A stretch of 64,000 nt of DNA from Methylotenera_A sp031422335 (GTDB taxonomy: Bacteria; Pseudomonadota; Gammaproteobacteria; Burkholderiales; Methylophilaceae): assembly GCA_031422335.1 (NCBI GenBank), contig JANOQW010000013.1, forward strand, positions 62,001 to 126,000, given 5' to 3'. Below, piece by piece: positions 25,584 to 33,477 of the stretch (positions are counted from its first letter, which is position 1; each line of letters starts with the position of its first letter). A program made the position numbers and the translations under genes. Below the pieces are notes generated by a model, which saw only the letters and a list, made by a program, of their open reading frames with translations, was not told where the DNA came from and made no database searches.

Positions 25584-26715
25584 ACCAATAAAAAAAATCT
25601 GCTTTGTCCTTACTGCAGAGTTTGCAGTGCGCGCGTTCTTGTTAAACCATCTGCGCGCATTAACAGATATTTATGATGTAACGGTTATTGTGAATACGAA
25701 CAACCCTAATTTTTTGGATGAGCTAGGTATTAGTGCAACAGTTGTACCACTGGAAATTGCGCGAGATATTAGTGTATTTTCAGATTTATGTTCACTGGTT
25801 GAGTTAACGCAAATTTTTTATCAAAAAAGATTTGCATTAGTACATTCAGTTACACCAAAAGCTGGATTGTTGGCAATGTTAGCTGGTTGGATAGCACGTG
25901 TGCCTATACGAGTACACACATTTACGGGGCAAGTCTGGGTAACTAAAACAGGCATTAAACGGTTTTTATTAAAACAGTTTGATTGGCTTATTGCCTTGTT
26001 TTCTACACACAATATTGTGGATAGTCCATCGCAATGTCAGCTTTTGATTGATCAAAATGTCATCAAGCTAGAAAAATCTATTGTATTTGCAAAGGGGTCA
26101 ATTTCTGGTGTTGATTTGACTAGGTTTAAATTTAACGAAGGGATGAGAACAGCAATTAGGCAACAGCTGAACATACCAAACGGGGCAATAGTTTTTTTGT
26201 TTCTTGGACGCTTAACAAGGGATAAAGGCGTGCTAGATCTGGCGCAGGCATGGCACGATACTCGTTTTAGCAAAGCACATTTGATTTATGCAGGGCCCGA
26301 TGAACAAAATATGCAAATTCAGATTACACGCTTAGCAGAAAATGATAAAAAGAATATACATTTTACAGGGCATACTAACGCACCAGAATATTATATGTCT
26401 GCGGCAGATGTGTTGTGTTTACCGAGTTATCGTGAAGGCTTCGGTAGTGTGGTAATTGAAGCTGCGTCAATTGGTATTCCGACAGTTGCATCACGTATTT
26501 ATGGCATTACAGATGCAGTTATTGATGGTGAAACAGGGATGTTACATAAGCCGCGTGACATTAAAGCAATCAAAAACTGCATAGAAAATATCATGAATAA
26601 TGAAGCATTAAGGTTAAAATTGGGTCAGCAAGCTCAGGTGCGTGCTATGGAATATTTTGATAGCAAATTAATAACGCAAGAATGGGTAAATTTCTACAAT
26701 ATAAACTTAAAATGA
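25576..26715 (+). CDS. Family 4 glycosyltransferase
   Basis: A retaining GT-B transferase of 379 residues. The C-terminal nucleotide-sugar domain shows FLGRLTRDKGV and the E-x7-E motif in PSYREGFGSVVIEAASIGIP. The N-terminal acceptor domain has HSVTPKAGLLAMLAGWIARV, which is common in transferases that act right after the initiating phosphosugar (PglA-type). ATG 25576 is taken over the TTG 12 bases earlier because it starts the typical M-A-K-P-I-K-K-I strand. It overlaps the SDR gene by 8 bases and the sugar transferase start by 4 (ATGA). Its placement directly before a PglC-like gene supports action on Und-PP-bacillosamine; this is inferred. Confidence 0.87.
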   Translation: MAKPIKKICFVLTAEFAVRAFLLNHLRALTDIYDVTVIVNTNNPNFLDELGISATVVPLEIARDISVFSDLCSLVELTQIFYQKRFALVHSVTPKAGLLAMLAGWIARVPIRVHTFTGQVWVTKTGIKRFLLKQFDWLIALFSTHNIVDSPSQCQLLIDQNVIKLEKSIVFAKGSISGVDLTRFKFNEGMRTAIRQQLNIPNGAIVFLFLGRLTRDKGVLDLAQAWHDTRFSKAHLIYAGPDEQNMQIQITRLAENDKKNIHFTGHTNAPEYYMSAADVLCLPSYREGFGSVVIEAASIGIPTVASRIYGITDAVIDGETGMLHKPRDIKAIKNCIENIMNNEALRLKLGQQAQVRAMEYFDSKLITQEWVNFYNINLK

Positions 26716-27311
26716 TTAAAAGATTACTCGATTTATTTTTTGCAGGCTTTATTAGTCTAATATTTGCGCCAGTCGCAGTCATATTGGCATGCTTCATCCG
26801 TTGTTCAATGGGAGGTCCCGTTTTATTTAAACAACAACGCTCAGGAGAAAATGCCAAACCTTTTTATATTTATAAATTTCGAACCATGAGCAATGTTAAA
26901 GATAGCCATGGCGAATTGCTATCTGATGCCGAGCGAATTACTGCTTTTGGTCGATGGCTACGATCAACTAGCTTGGATGAGTTGCCTAGCCTTTGGAACG
27001 TATTGAAGGGTGACATGAGCCTAGTTGGGCCTCGCCCATTGTTGATGGAGTATGTGCCATTGTACAATACTGAACAAGCTCGCAGGCATGAAGTTAAGCC
27101 AGGCGTCACAGGTTGGGCGCAAGTGAATGGTCGCAATACCATCAGTTGGGAAGAAAAGTTTATGCTTGATATCTGGTACGTTGATAATCAGTCATTCTGG
27201 TTAGATATTAAGATTATCTTATTGACTATTAAAAAAGTATTTCTTAGAGATGGAATAAGCGCTGAGGGCGAAGCTACAATGCCAAAATTTACTGGAAGCT
27301 CTAAACAATAA
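26712..27311 (+). CDS. pglC: Initiating phosphoglycosyl transferase (PglC-like)
   Basis: A 199-residue monotopic phosphoglycosyl transferase that moves a phospho-sugar from a UDP-sugar to undecaprenyl phosphate. It has one N-terminal re-entrant helix (about 5-30), then FKQQRSGENAKPFYIYKFRTM from 39, the catalytic Asp-Glu at 89-90 (TSLDELPS), and DMSLVGPRPL. The length matches the small PglC class rather than the large WbaP/WcaJ class. An upstream ATG at 26682 would sit within the GT4 gene; ATG 26712 overlaps that stop as ATGA and gives the usual M-I-K-R-L-L-D-L start. The following acetyltransferase, aminotransferase and dehydratase point to UDP-diacetylbacillosamine as donor. Confidence 0.92.
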   Translation: MIKRLLDLFFAGFISLIFAPVAVILACFIRCSMGGPVLFKQQRSGENAKPFYIYKFRTMSNVKDSHGELLSDAERITAFGRWLRSTSLDELPSLWNVLKGDMSLVGPRPLLMEYVPLYNTEQARRHEVKPGVTGWAQVNGRNTISWEEKFMLDIWYVDNQSFWLDIKIILLTIKKVFLRDGISAEGEATMPKFTGSSKQ

Positions 27312-27907
27312 TGCAAAACTATATCTATGGTGCTGGTGGGCATGGCAAGGTGGTATTAGATGCCATGCAAGTTGCATGTATTGACTGTACTGGGTTTGTT
27401 GATGATAAAGAGATTTCTACTTGGATGGGTCTAAAAGTCTATCAGCCGTCTGTAATGGATTTGGAAGCTGAAATTTATTTGCATCTTGCAGTTGGTAACA
27501 GTAAAGCGAGAGAAGATATTGCAACAAGGCTTACGAAGGTGAGATTTTTCAGTATAAGCCACCCAACAGCAATAATTGCTAAAACCGCACAAATTGGTTC
27601 AGGCACATTTATAGCTGCACAATCCATTATTGCGCCAGATGCGCAGATTGGTAACCATAGCATTGTTAATCATGCTGCGGTTGTGGATCATGATTGCGTG
27701 GTGGGGGATTACACACATATTGCACCTCATTCTAGCTTAGGAGGCGGTGTAAAAGTTGGTAAAGGTGTACTAATTGGCGCGGGCGCTGTTGTATTGGCTG
27801 GTATCACAATTGCCAACTATGCAATTATTGGAGCAGGTGCAGTTGTAACAAAAAATATTGCAGCAGGAACGACTGTTATTGGCAATCCAGCTAAATCTAT
27901 GAATTAA
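27311..27907 (+). CDS. pglD: Sugar N-acetyltransferase (PglD/NeuD family)
   Basis: A 198-residue enzyme with the two-part layout of PglD: an N-terminal Rossmann-like nucleotide-sugar domain (YIYGAGGHGKVVLDAM at 4-19) and a C-terminal left-handed beta-helix of hexapeptide repeats. The base-like His occurs in NHAAVVDHDC. PglD acetylates the 4-amino group of UDP-4-amino-sugar using acetyl-CoA. Flanking pglC-like and pglE-like genes make this role likely; a NeuD-type O-acetylation is the alternative. The ATG overlaps the pglC stop by one base. Confidence 0.9.
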   Translation: MQNYIYGAGGHGKVVLDAMQVACIDCTGFVDDKEISTWMGLKVYQPSVMDLEAEIYLHLAVGNSKAREDIATRLTKVRFFSISHPTAIIAKTAQIGSGTFIAAQSIIAPDAQIGNHSIVNHAAVVDHDCVVGDYTHIAPHSSLGGGVKVGKGVLIGAGAVVLAGITIANYAIIGAGAVVTKNIAAGTTVIGNPAKSMN

Positions 27908-27925
27908 TCAGTCGGTCAATAATCA

Positions 27926-29131
27926 GTGCTAAATCACCCAAATATCTCCCCTTGGCCTTATTACGAGGCCGATGAAGTAGAAGCTGCTACTCATACACTA
28001 AAATCAGGTAAAGTAAATTACTGGACAGGTGAATTGGGTCGACAGTTTGAAGTTGCTTATGCAAAATCAGTAGGTAAGCAATTCGGTATTGCACTTTCTA
28101 ACGGTACTGTGGCTTTAGAATTAGCCTTGCGAGTATTAGGGGTGCAAGCCGGGGATGAAGTAATAGTTGCAAGCCGAAGTTATGTCGCTTCTGCAAGTTG
28201 TGTTTTGTTGATAGGGGCCATACCCATATTCGCTGATGTCGATGCTATTAGCGGAAATATTAGTGCAGAAACTATAGCGCCGCTTATTACAAAAAAAACC
28301 AAAGCGATTATTCCTGTGCATGTGGGCGGCTTGCCGTGCGACATGCCCGCTATCATGGCACTTGCTGACAAATATAATCTTAAGGTTATTGAAGATTGCG
28401 CGCAAGCGCATGGCGCCATTATAGCCGACAAACCAGTAGGGGCTTGGGGGCATGCAGCGATATTTAGTTTTTGCCAAGATAAAATTATTTCTACAGGCGG
28501 TGAAGGTGGCATGTTGTTGTTAGATGATTTGGTCGCATATAAAAAAGCTTGGGCATACAAAGACATTGGTCGCAGCTATGATGCGGTACACAATCAGCCG
28601 TACGTTGGAGGTTTTAGATGGCTAACTGAAAGCGCTGGGTCAAACTTTAGAATAACTGAGTTCCAGGCAGCGATAGGATTAAAACAGCTAGAAAAATTGC
28701 CGAATTGGGTAAAGCTTAGAAATAAGAATGCAAAAGCTCTCATTAGCATTCTTAAGCAGTTTGATTTTATTGATGTGCAAGAAGCTGAGTTAGCGGATGG
28801 TCTGAATGCATATTATAGGCTTTATGCTAAAGTGAAGAAAAATGTAGTTGTTAACGGCAAATCAGATGAGACACTTAGGGACTATATAATAAATCAGTTC
28901 GTGGTTGCTGGCGTGCCATGCTTTTCTGGGTCATGTGCCGAAATATATAGGGAAAAATTATTTGCCAACTTAGCACCAAGCAAGAGATTAGAAAATGCTG
29001 CACTATTTTCAAATAACGCATTTTGTTTTTTAGTACATCACACCATTACTAATGAGCAATTAAGCTTAATGAGCCATAATATTAAACAACAGTTATCAAG
29101 CTTGATTTTAAAGACTAAGACTTTAAATTGA
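27926..29131 (+). CDS. pglE: DegT/DnrJ/EryC1 sugar aminotransferase (PglE-like)
   Basis: A 401-residue PLP-dependent aminotransferase that adds an amino group to the 4-keto sugar. The Schiff-base lysine is Lys186 in SFCQDKIISTGGEGGM, the conserved E-D-C-A-Q-A-H-G is at 156-163, and SNGTVALELAL at 58-68 contacts the phosphate. The start is GTG at 27926, 18 bases after pglD; it yields the usual N-terminus with I-S-P-W-P-Y-Y. The product should use glutamate as amino donor and the PglF product as acceptor. It ends directly against the pglF-like gene with no gap. Confidence 0.91.
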   Translation: MLNHPNISPWPYYEADEVEAATHTLKSGKVNYWTGELGRQFEVAYAKSVGKQFGIALSNGTVALELALRVLGVQAGDEVIVASRSYVASASCVLLIGAIPIFADVDAISGNISAETIAPLITKKTKAIIPVHVGGLPCDMPAIMALADKYNLKVIEDCAQAHGAIIADKPVGAWGHAAIFSFCQDKIISTGGEGGMLLLDDLVAYKKAWAYKDIGRSYDAVHNQPYVGGFRWLTESAGSNFRITEFQAAIGLKQLEKLPNWVKLRNKNAKALISILKQFDFIDVQEAELADGLNAYYRLYAKVKKNVVVNGKSDETLRDYIINQFVVAGVPCFSGSCAEIYREKLFANLAPSKRLENAALFSNNAFCFLVHHTITNEQLSLMSHNIKQQLSSLILKTKTLN

Positions 29132-31033
29132 ATGAATTTTTATAAAAAAATAGTCAAGTATCGCGCGTTGCTTGCTGCATCTCATGATGTGTTCGCTGCT
29201 ATTTTTGCATGGCTGGCAGCATTCCATTTGCGGTTTAACTTTGAAATTCCTGCTAATTTTTCTCAAGCACTCTGGTTGGTAGCGCTAATTGCAATCCCGA
29301 TTCAAATAATCATGTTTATTAAATTTGGTTTATATAAAGGGGTATGGCGGTTTGCTAGTATTCCAGACTTAAAACGTATCGTATCAGCCGCTGTTGTTTC
29401 AGCTGTACTGATTTCTGCATTATTGCTAATGGTAAATATCACTGTTGTTCCACGTTCAGTGTTATTGCTTAACCCGCTTTTGTTGATTTTATTAATGGGG
29501 GGTAGCCGCTTTGCTTACCGTGCATGGCAAGAATACCGACTATATGGACTCACAGTTAAACAGGGTACTCCAGTACTGGTTTTGGGGGCTGGTGATGCCG
29601 CGATTGCTTTGGTTAAAGAGCTCTCTAGGAATGACGAGTGGCGCGTAGTGGGAATGCTAGATGATGATAAAGCGCTACTCGGTAGGGAATTGTTTGGGGT
29701 AAAGGTATTAGGCTCGATTGATAAATTAAAAGTACATGCTCAAGAATTGAATGTAAGTAACGCTATTATTGCCATGCCTTCAGCGACACACCAAGCGCGC
29801 AGAGACGCAGTGCTTTTGGCACAAAACCAAAATTTAAATGTGCTTACAGTGCCCGCTTTTGATGATTTGATGAGTGGCAGAGTGAGTATCTCGCAAATCC
29901 GTAAAGTGGATGTCGAAGATTTACTTGGACGAGAAACCGTTCGATTAGATAATCAAGGGTTACAGCAGTTGTTAGCAGGCGCCACTGTGTTGGTTAGTGG
30001 TGCTGGAGGCTCTATTGGCTCTGAATTATGCAGACAGATATTAAAATTTAAGCCTAGCAAATTAGTATGCTTTGATATATCTGAGTATGCTCTTTATCAG
30101 CTAGAGCAAGACCTGCTGGGAGATGCCAACACAACTGAACTAGCATTTATAATAGGTGACGTTAAAAATAAGCAAAGAGTTGAGCGTTTATTCTTGGAAT
30201 ATCAGCCAAAAGTGGTATTTCATGCCGCGGCCTACAAACATGTGCCGCTGATGGAAACGCACAATGTGGCTGAAGCTTTATCAAACAATGTGATTGGAAC
30301 GCATGTGCTGGCCAGTACTGCAATGCTGGCAAATGTAGAGAAATTTGTATTAATCTCGACAGACAAAGCCGTGAACCCAACCAATGTGATGGGTGCTAGT
30401 AAGCGGCTTGCTGAGATGGTGTGCCAAAGTTTAGAAGGTGGTGATGCATCTAAAACACATTTCGTCATCGTGCGGTTTGGCAACGTGCTTGGCAGCAGCG
30501 GCAGCGTGATTCCTAAGTTCCGTGAGCAAATTGCTCAAGGTGGGCCTGTCACAGTCACTCATCCTGATATCACTCGATTTTTTATGTCGATTCCTGAAGC
30601 CGCGCAGCTTGTGATGCAGGCAGGTTTAATGGGGCAGGGTGGTGAAATTTTTGTGCTGGATATGGGTGAACCGGTGAAAATTGCAGAGCTTGCTAAAGAT
30701 ATGATTCGCCTATCGGGCTTTCAACAAGACGAGATTAAGATAAAATACACTGGCTTAAGGCCGGGCGAGAAGCTATACGAAGAGTTGCTTGCAGATGATG
30801 AATTAACAAAACTCACTCCACACCCTAAATTGCGCATTGCGGCTGCTAGGTCGGCTGACGCACTTTGGGTCAAAAATCTATTAAAATGGATAGCCTCTTG
30901 TCAATTGGCGGATGAGGAGATCATTAAAAAAGAATTGACCAATTGGGTGGAAGAATATGTAGAAAGCACGCATGAGCTGCCGGTTGCAAAACTTGCAGCG
31001 ACGACTAGTACAATAACAAATACGATACATTAA
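29132..31033 (+). CDS. pglF: Membrane-bound UDP-N-acetylglucosamine 4,6-dehydratase (PglF/WbpM-like)
   Basis: A 633-residue protein with four N-terminal membrane helices (about residues 10-130), a first Rossmann domain (LVLGAGDAAIALVKELSR near 150), and a catalytic SDR domain with GAGGSIG at 290-296. The active site has Thr410-Asp411-Lys412 and Met420-x-x-x-Lys424 in place of the usual Tyr-x-x-x-Lys. This replacement is normal for the WbpM/PglF class. The reaction gives UDP-4-keto-6-deoxy-GlcNAc, the first step to bacillosamine. It is the last gene of the tight operon and precedes galU by 11 bases. Confidence 0.93.
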   Translation: MNFYKKIVKYRALLAASHDVFAAIFAWLAAFHLRFNFEIPANFSQALWLVALIAIPIQIIMFIKFGLYKGVWRFASIPDLKRIVSAAVVSAVLISALLLMVNITVVPRSVLLLNPLLLILLMGGSRFAYRAWQEYRLYGLTVKQGTPVLVLGAGDAAIALVKELSRNDEWRVVGMLDDDKALLGRELFGVKVLGSIDKLKVHAQELNVSNAIIAMPSATHQARRDAVLLAQNQNLNVLTVPAFDDLMSGRVSISQIRKVDVEDLLGRETVRLDNQGLQQLLAGATVLVSGAGGSIGSELCRQILKFKPSKLVCFDISEYALYQLEQDLLGDANTTELAFIIGDVKNKQRVERLFLEYQPKVVFHAAAYKHVPLMETHNVAEALSNNVIGTHVLASTAMLANVEKFVLISTDKAVNPTNVMGASKRLAEMVCQSLEGGDASKTHFVIVRFGNVLGSSGSVIPKFREQIAQGGPVTVTHPDITRFFMSIPEAAQLVMQAGLMGQGGEIFVLDMGEPVKIAELAKDMIRLSGFQQDEIKIKYTGLRPGEKLYEELLADDELTKLTPHPKLRIAAARSADALWVKNLLKWIASCQLADEEIIKKELTNWVEEYVESTHELPVAKLAATTSTITNTIH

Positions 31034-31044
31034 TAATTGAATCC

Positions 31045-31920
31045 ATGAATAAAATTACCAAAGCAGTATTCCCTGTGGCAGGTTTAGGCACACGCTTTTT
31101 GCCTGCTACCAAAGCCAGCCCTAAAGAAATGTTGCCCATTGTAGATAAGCCCTTAATTCAGTATGCGGCTGAAGAGGCAATAGCGGCAGGGGCTACAGAG
31201 CTGATATTTATTACCGGACGCAATAAACGCTCAATTGAAGACCATTTTGATAACGCGAGTGAGTTGGAAGCTAGCTTAGAGGCCAGCGGCAAGACTGAGT
31301 TGTTAGAAACCCTGAAAGCAATTTTACCTTCACATGTTTCATGTATTTTTATTCGCCAGCCAAAAGCACTTGGCCTTGGTCACGCAGTGCTGTGCGCTAG
31401 ACCAGTAGTGGGCGATGTGCCATTTTCGGTAATTTTAGCTGACGATTTAATTGATGCTAGCCCTGCCGCAACCAAGCAAATGGCAGAAATTTTTGCGCGT
31501 AAACAATCAAGTATATTGGGCGTAGAAGACGTATTGCCCTCTGAAACCGCCAGCTATGGCATTGTCGATGCGTTTGAGATAGAACAAAATTTACTTCAAC
31601 TAAACAGCATTGTAGAAAAACCAAAGCCTGCTGATGCGCCCTCTACGTTAGCTGTGGTAGGGCGCTACATACTCACACCTAAAATCTTTGATTGCTTGGA
31701 AAAAGTAAAGCCCGGTAAAGGTGGAGAAATTCAGCTGACTGATGGCATTGCAGATTTAATGCGATTTGAGAATGTTTTGGCTTACCGCTTTGCAGGCAAG
31801 CGATTTGACTGCGGAAGTAAACTAGGCTTTATGAAAGCGAACGTAGCGCTTGCACTAAAACATCCTGAAATAGCAAAAGAATTTAGTCAATACTTAGCCA
31901 CTCTCAATAAGTTAAAGTAG
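31045..31920 (+). CDS. galU: UTP--glucose-1-phosphate uridylyltransferase
   Basis: A 291-residue bacterial GalU. It joins Glc-1-P and UTP to UDP-glucose, the donor for the EPS initiating transferase and, through GalE, for UDP-galactose. The nucleotide site GLGTRFLPATKASPKEMLP runs from residue 13 to 31. D-D-L-I-D-A-S follows at about 133, then the EKPKP motif and FAGKRFDCGSKLGFM near the C-terminus. Length is normal. It is spaced 11 bases from pglF and 38 bases from the phosphoribosyltransferase. Confidence 0.96.
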   Translation: MNKITKAVFPVAGLGTRFLPATKASPKEMLPIVDKPLIQYAAEEAIAAGATELIFITGRNKRSIEDHFDNASELEASLEASGKTELLETLKAILPSHVSCIFIRQPKALGLGHAVLCARPVVGDVPFSVILADDLIDASPAATKQMAEIFARKQSSILGVEDVLPSETASYGIVDAFEIEQNLLQLNSIVEKPKPADAPSTLAVVGRYILTPKIFDCLEKVKPGKGGEIQLTDGIADLMRFENVLAYRFAGKRFDCGSKLGFMKANVALALKHPEIAKEFSQYLATLNKLK

Positions 31921-31958
31921 CAATTAAACTGACACATTCTGTCGACCCCTGCGAGTAT

Positions 31959-32477
31959 TTGCTTAATGCGGAGCTAATTCACTGCAAAGATGCTGTGAAT
32001 TTGGCAATATCTACAATAGCATCTCGGTTAAATTTAGACTATGCAAACGAGCCACCTATAGTGTTATGCGTGATGGGCGGAGCGGTATATTTTACTGGTC
32101 AATTACTACCTAAACTAAACTTTGCGCTAGAGCTAGACTACGTGCAAGCAACCAGATACCACGGCAATACCGAAGGTAATAAGTTGAAATGGGTGGTGAT
32201 GCCAAAAGATAACATTAGCAATAGAAGTGTGTTGATATTAGATGATATTCTAGATGAGGGTTTGACTTTAAAAGCGGTGGCAGATCAATGTCACTTGCAA
32301 GGTGCAAAAGAAGTGAAAGTAGCAGTTTTAGCTGAAAAGCTACTGAATAAAGCAAAACCTATCAGTGCAAATTATATTGGCTTAACGGTGCCTAACTGTT
32401 ATGTCTTTGGTTGCGGTATGGATATATATGGTTGGTGGCGCAACCTACCAGCCATCTATGGCCTTGTAGAATTATAA
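31959..32477 (+). CDS. Hypoxanthine-guanine phosphoribosyltransferase family protein
   Basis: A 172-residue PRTase. The PRPP-binding loop VLILDDILDEGLTL is near residue 90, the LDYVQATRYHGNTEG block supplies the flexible loop, and C-V-M-G-G-A lies near 45. It salvages purine bases to nucleotides in the cytoplasm. The start is uncertain: TTG at 31959 is the first common start codon, but the frame is open back to 31911, right at the galU stop, and residues before the TTG (S-V-D-P-C-E-Y) look coding-like, so a rarer start upstream (ATT 31923 or CTG 31929) is possible. It has no obvious functional tie to the polysaccharide genes. Confidence 0.85.
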   Translation: MLNAELIHCKDAVNLAISTIASRLNLDYANEPPIVLCVMGGAVYFTGQLLPKLNFALELDYVQATRYHGNTEGNKLKWVVMPKDNISNRSVLILDDILDEGLTLKAVADQCHLQGAKEVKVAVLAEKLLNKAKPISANYIGLTVPNCYVFGCGMDIYGWWRNLPAIYGLVEL

Positions 32478-32536
32478 AAGCATATTGTAAAATAAGGTTA
32501 ATAAGCGTTAAATAATCTTCTACAGCATTAGCCAAG

Positions 32537-32552
32537 TGTCAGTTTGCTGACA
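32537..32552. promoter_or_regulatory. Inverted repeat upstream of the epsA leader
   Basis: TGTCAG (32537-32542) and CTGACA (32547-32552) form an exact inverted repeat with 4 bases between. It lies about 105 bases before the leader ORF in the 180-bp gap that must hold the epsA promoter, and is a candidate regulator site. No convincing -35/-10 pair was found. Confidence 0.4.
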
Positions 32553-32656
32553 TAATTGTCGATGTTTTAGCTTAAATCATAACATTCTATTTAGTGTTAT
32601 TTTTTAACTAATTGATTTAAAACAATAATAATACAAATTATAAGGTGGTATTAAAA

Positions 32657-32695
32657 ATGCATTTGTCTCCTCATCAAGTACGATCTATATCGTGA
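32657..32695 (+). CDS. 12-codon leader ORF before epsA
   Basis: ATG at 32657 opens a frame encoding MHLSPHQVRSIS and stops at TGA 32693-32695. A strong ribosome-binding site AAGGTGG lies at 32642-32648, 8 bases before the ATG, better than that of most genes in the window. The ORF runs through the left arm, both inner arms and the loop of the hairpin at 32667-32699, and its stop codon touches the ribosome-binding site of epsA. This layout is typical of translational coupling or leader-peptide control. Translation of the peptide is inferred, not shown. Confidence 0.55.
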   Translation: MHLSPHQVRSIS

Positions 32696-32699
32696 GGAG
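32667..32699 (+). promoter_or_regulatory. epsA: Hairpin sequestering the epsA ribosome-binding site
   Basis: CTCCTC (32667-32672) pairs exactly with GAGGAG (32694-32699), which is the ribosome-binding site 7 bases before the epsA ATG. Inside it ACGAT (32680-32684) pairs with ATCGT (32689-32693) over the loop CTAT, stacking directly on the outer stem on the right side; ATCAAGT bulges on the left. Folded mRNA would block epsA initiation. Confidence 0.62.
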
Positions 32700-32706
32700 T
32701 GCAGTG

Positions 32707-33474
32707 ATGGAACAGGCTACCAACAATCAGAACTGGGAACAGGTCTTTAGCGTTATTCAAAAATCATTTACAATTAATAAGCATGTGGAGTTTTTTAATT
32801 GGTTGCAAGGTAGTGTTAGCCAGTTGCTGCCGCATGATGTTTTGGTGGCTGCATGGGGCGATTTCACTACTGGTGAACTTAACTTTGATGTTTCTTCAAA
32901 TATCGAAGACATCCGCACACAAAAGCTTAATGACGCGCCAGGGGTTTTCTCTTATTTAATGAGCAACTTACATCAGCGCTGGATAGACGGCGGTGAGAGA
33001 TGGTTCCGCATCAATTTTTTTGACGCTGCAGGCATTAATAGTCAATCACCAACACCGTTTACACGCAAATTGGCCGCAATGAATTCACTATTGGTATATG
33101 GGGTGCGTGATACCCGTGGCAAAAATGATTGTATTTACGTGTTTTTTGACAAAGCGCGTGAGTTTCAAGTACAACATTCTGTATTAGGCTTGTTAATGCC
33201 GCATGTAGACGCTGCGTTACGCCGTGTAGAGTGTGTTGAGGCGCCAATTACTGAAGAAGATATTGTCGAAGAGTTGGCGTTAGGCGGCTTAAGTGAGCGC
33301 GAACATGAAATTTTACACTGGGTTAAAACTGGAAAAACTAATTTTGAGATTGGCTTAATATTGACCATCAGCCCAAATACCGTTAAAAACCATCTTAAAC
33401 GTATTTTTCAAAAGTTAGATGTGTCTTGCCGCGCGCAAGCCGTAGCAAAATATGCGCAGCCACGCCTAGCATAA
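32707..33474 (+). CDS. epsA: EpsA-type LuxR-family regulator of the exosortase EPS locus
   Basis: A 255-residue regulator resembling the EpsA proteins that head exosortase-linked EPS loci in betaproteobacteria. The N-terminal 180 residues form an unassigned sensing region (W-L-Q-G-S-V, then D-V-L-V-A-A-W-G). The C-terminal LuxR/GerE helix-turn-helix spans about 190-250: LSEREHEILHWVKTGKTNFE, then S-P-N-T-V-K-N-H-L-K-R-I-F-Q-K-L. GTG at 32692 is an alternative start, but ATG 32707 follows the GAGGAG ribosome-binding site at proper distance. That site is masked by a hairpin overlapping a leader ORF. It ends 3 bases before the initiating transferase gene, so it probably controls its own operon. 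Confidence 0.88.
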   Translation: MEQATNNQNWEQVFSVIQKSFTINKHVEFFNWLQGSVSQLLPHDVLVAAWGDFTTGELNFDVSSNIEDIRTQKLNDAPGVFSYLMSNLHQRWIDGGERWFRINFFDAAGINSQSPTPFTRKLAAMNSLLVYGVRDTRGKNDCIYVFFDKAREFQVQHSVLGLLMPHVDAALRRVECVEAPITEEDIVEELALGGLSEREHEILHWVKTGKTNFEIGLILTISPNTVKNHLKRIFQKLDVSCRAQAVAKYAQPRLA

Positions 33475-33477
33475 ATC

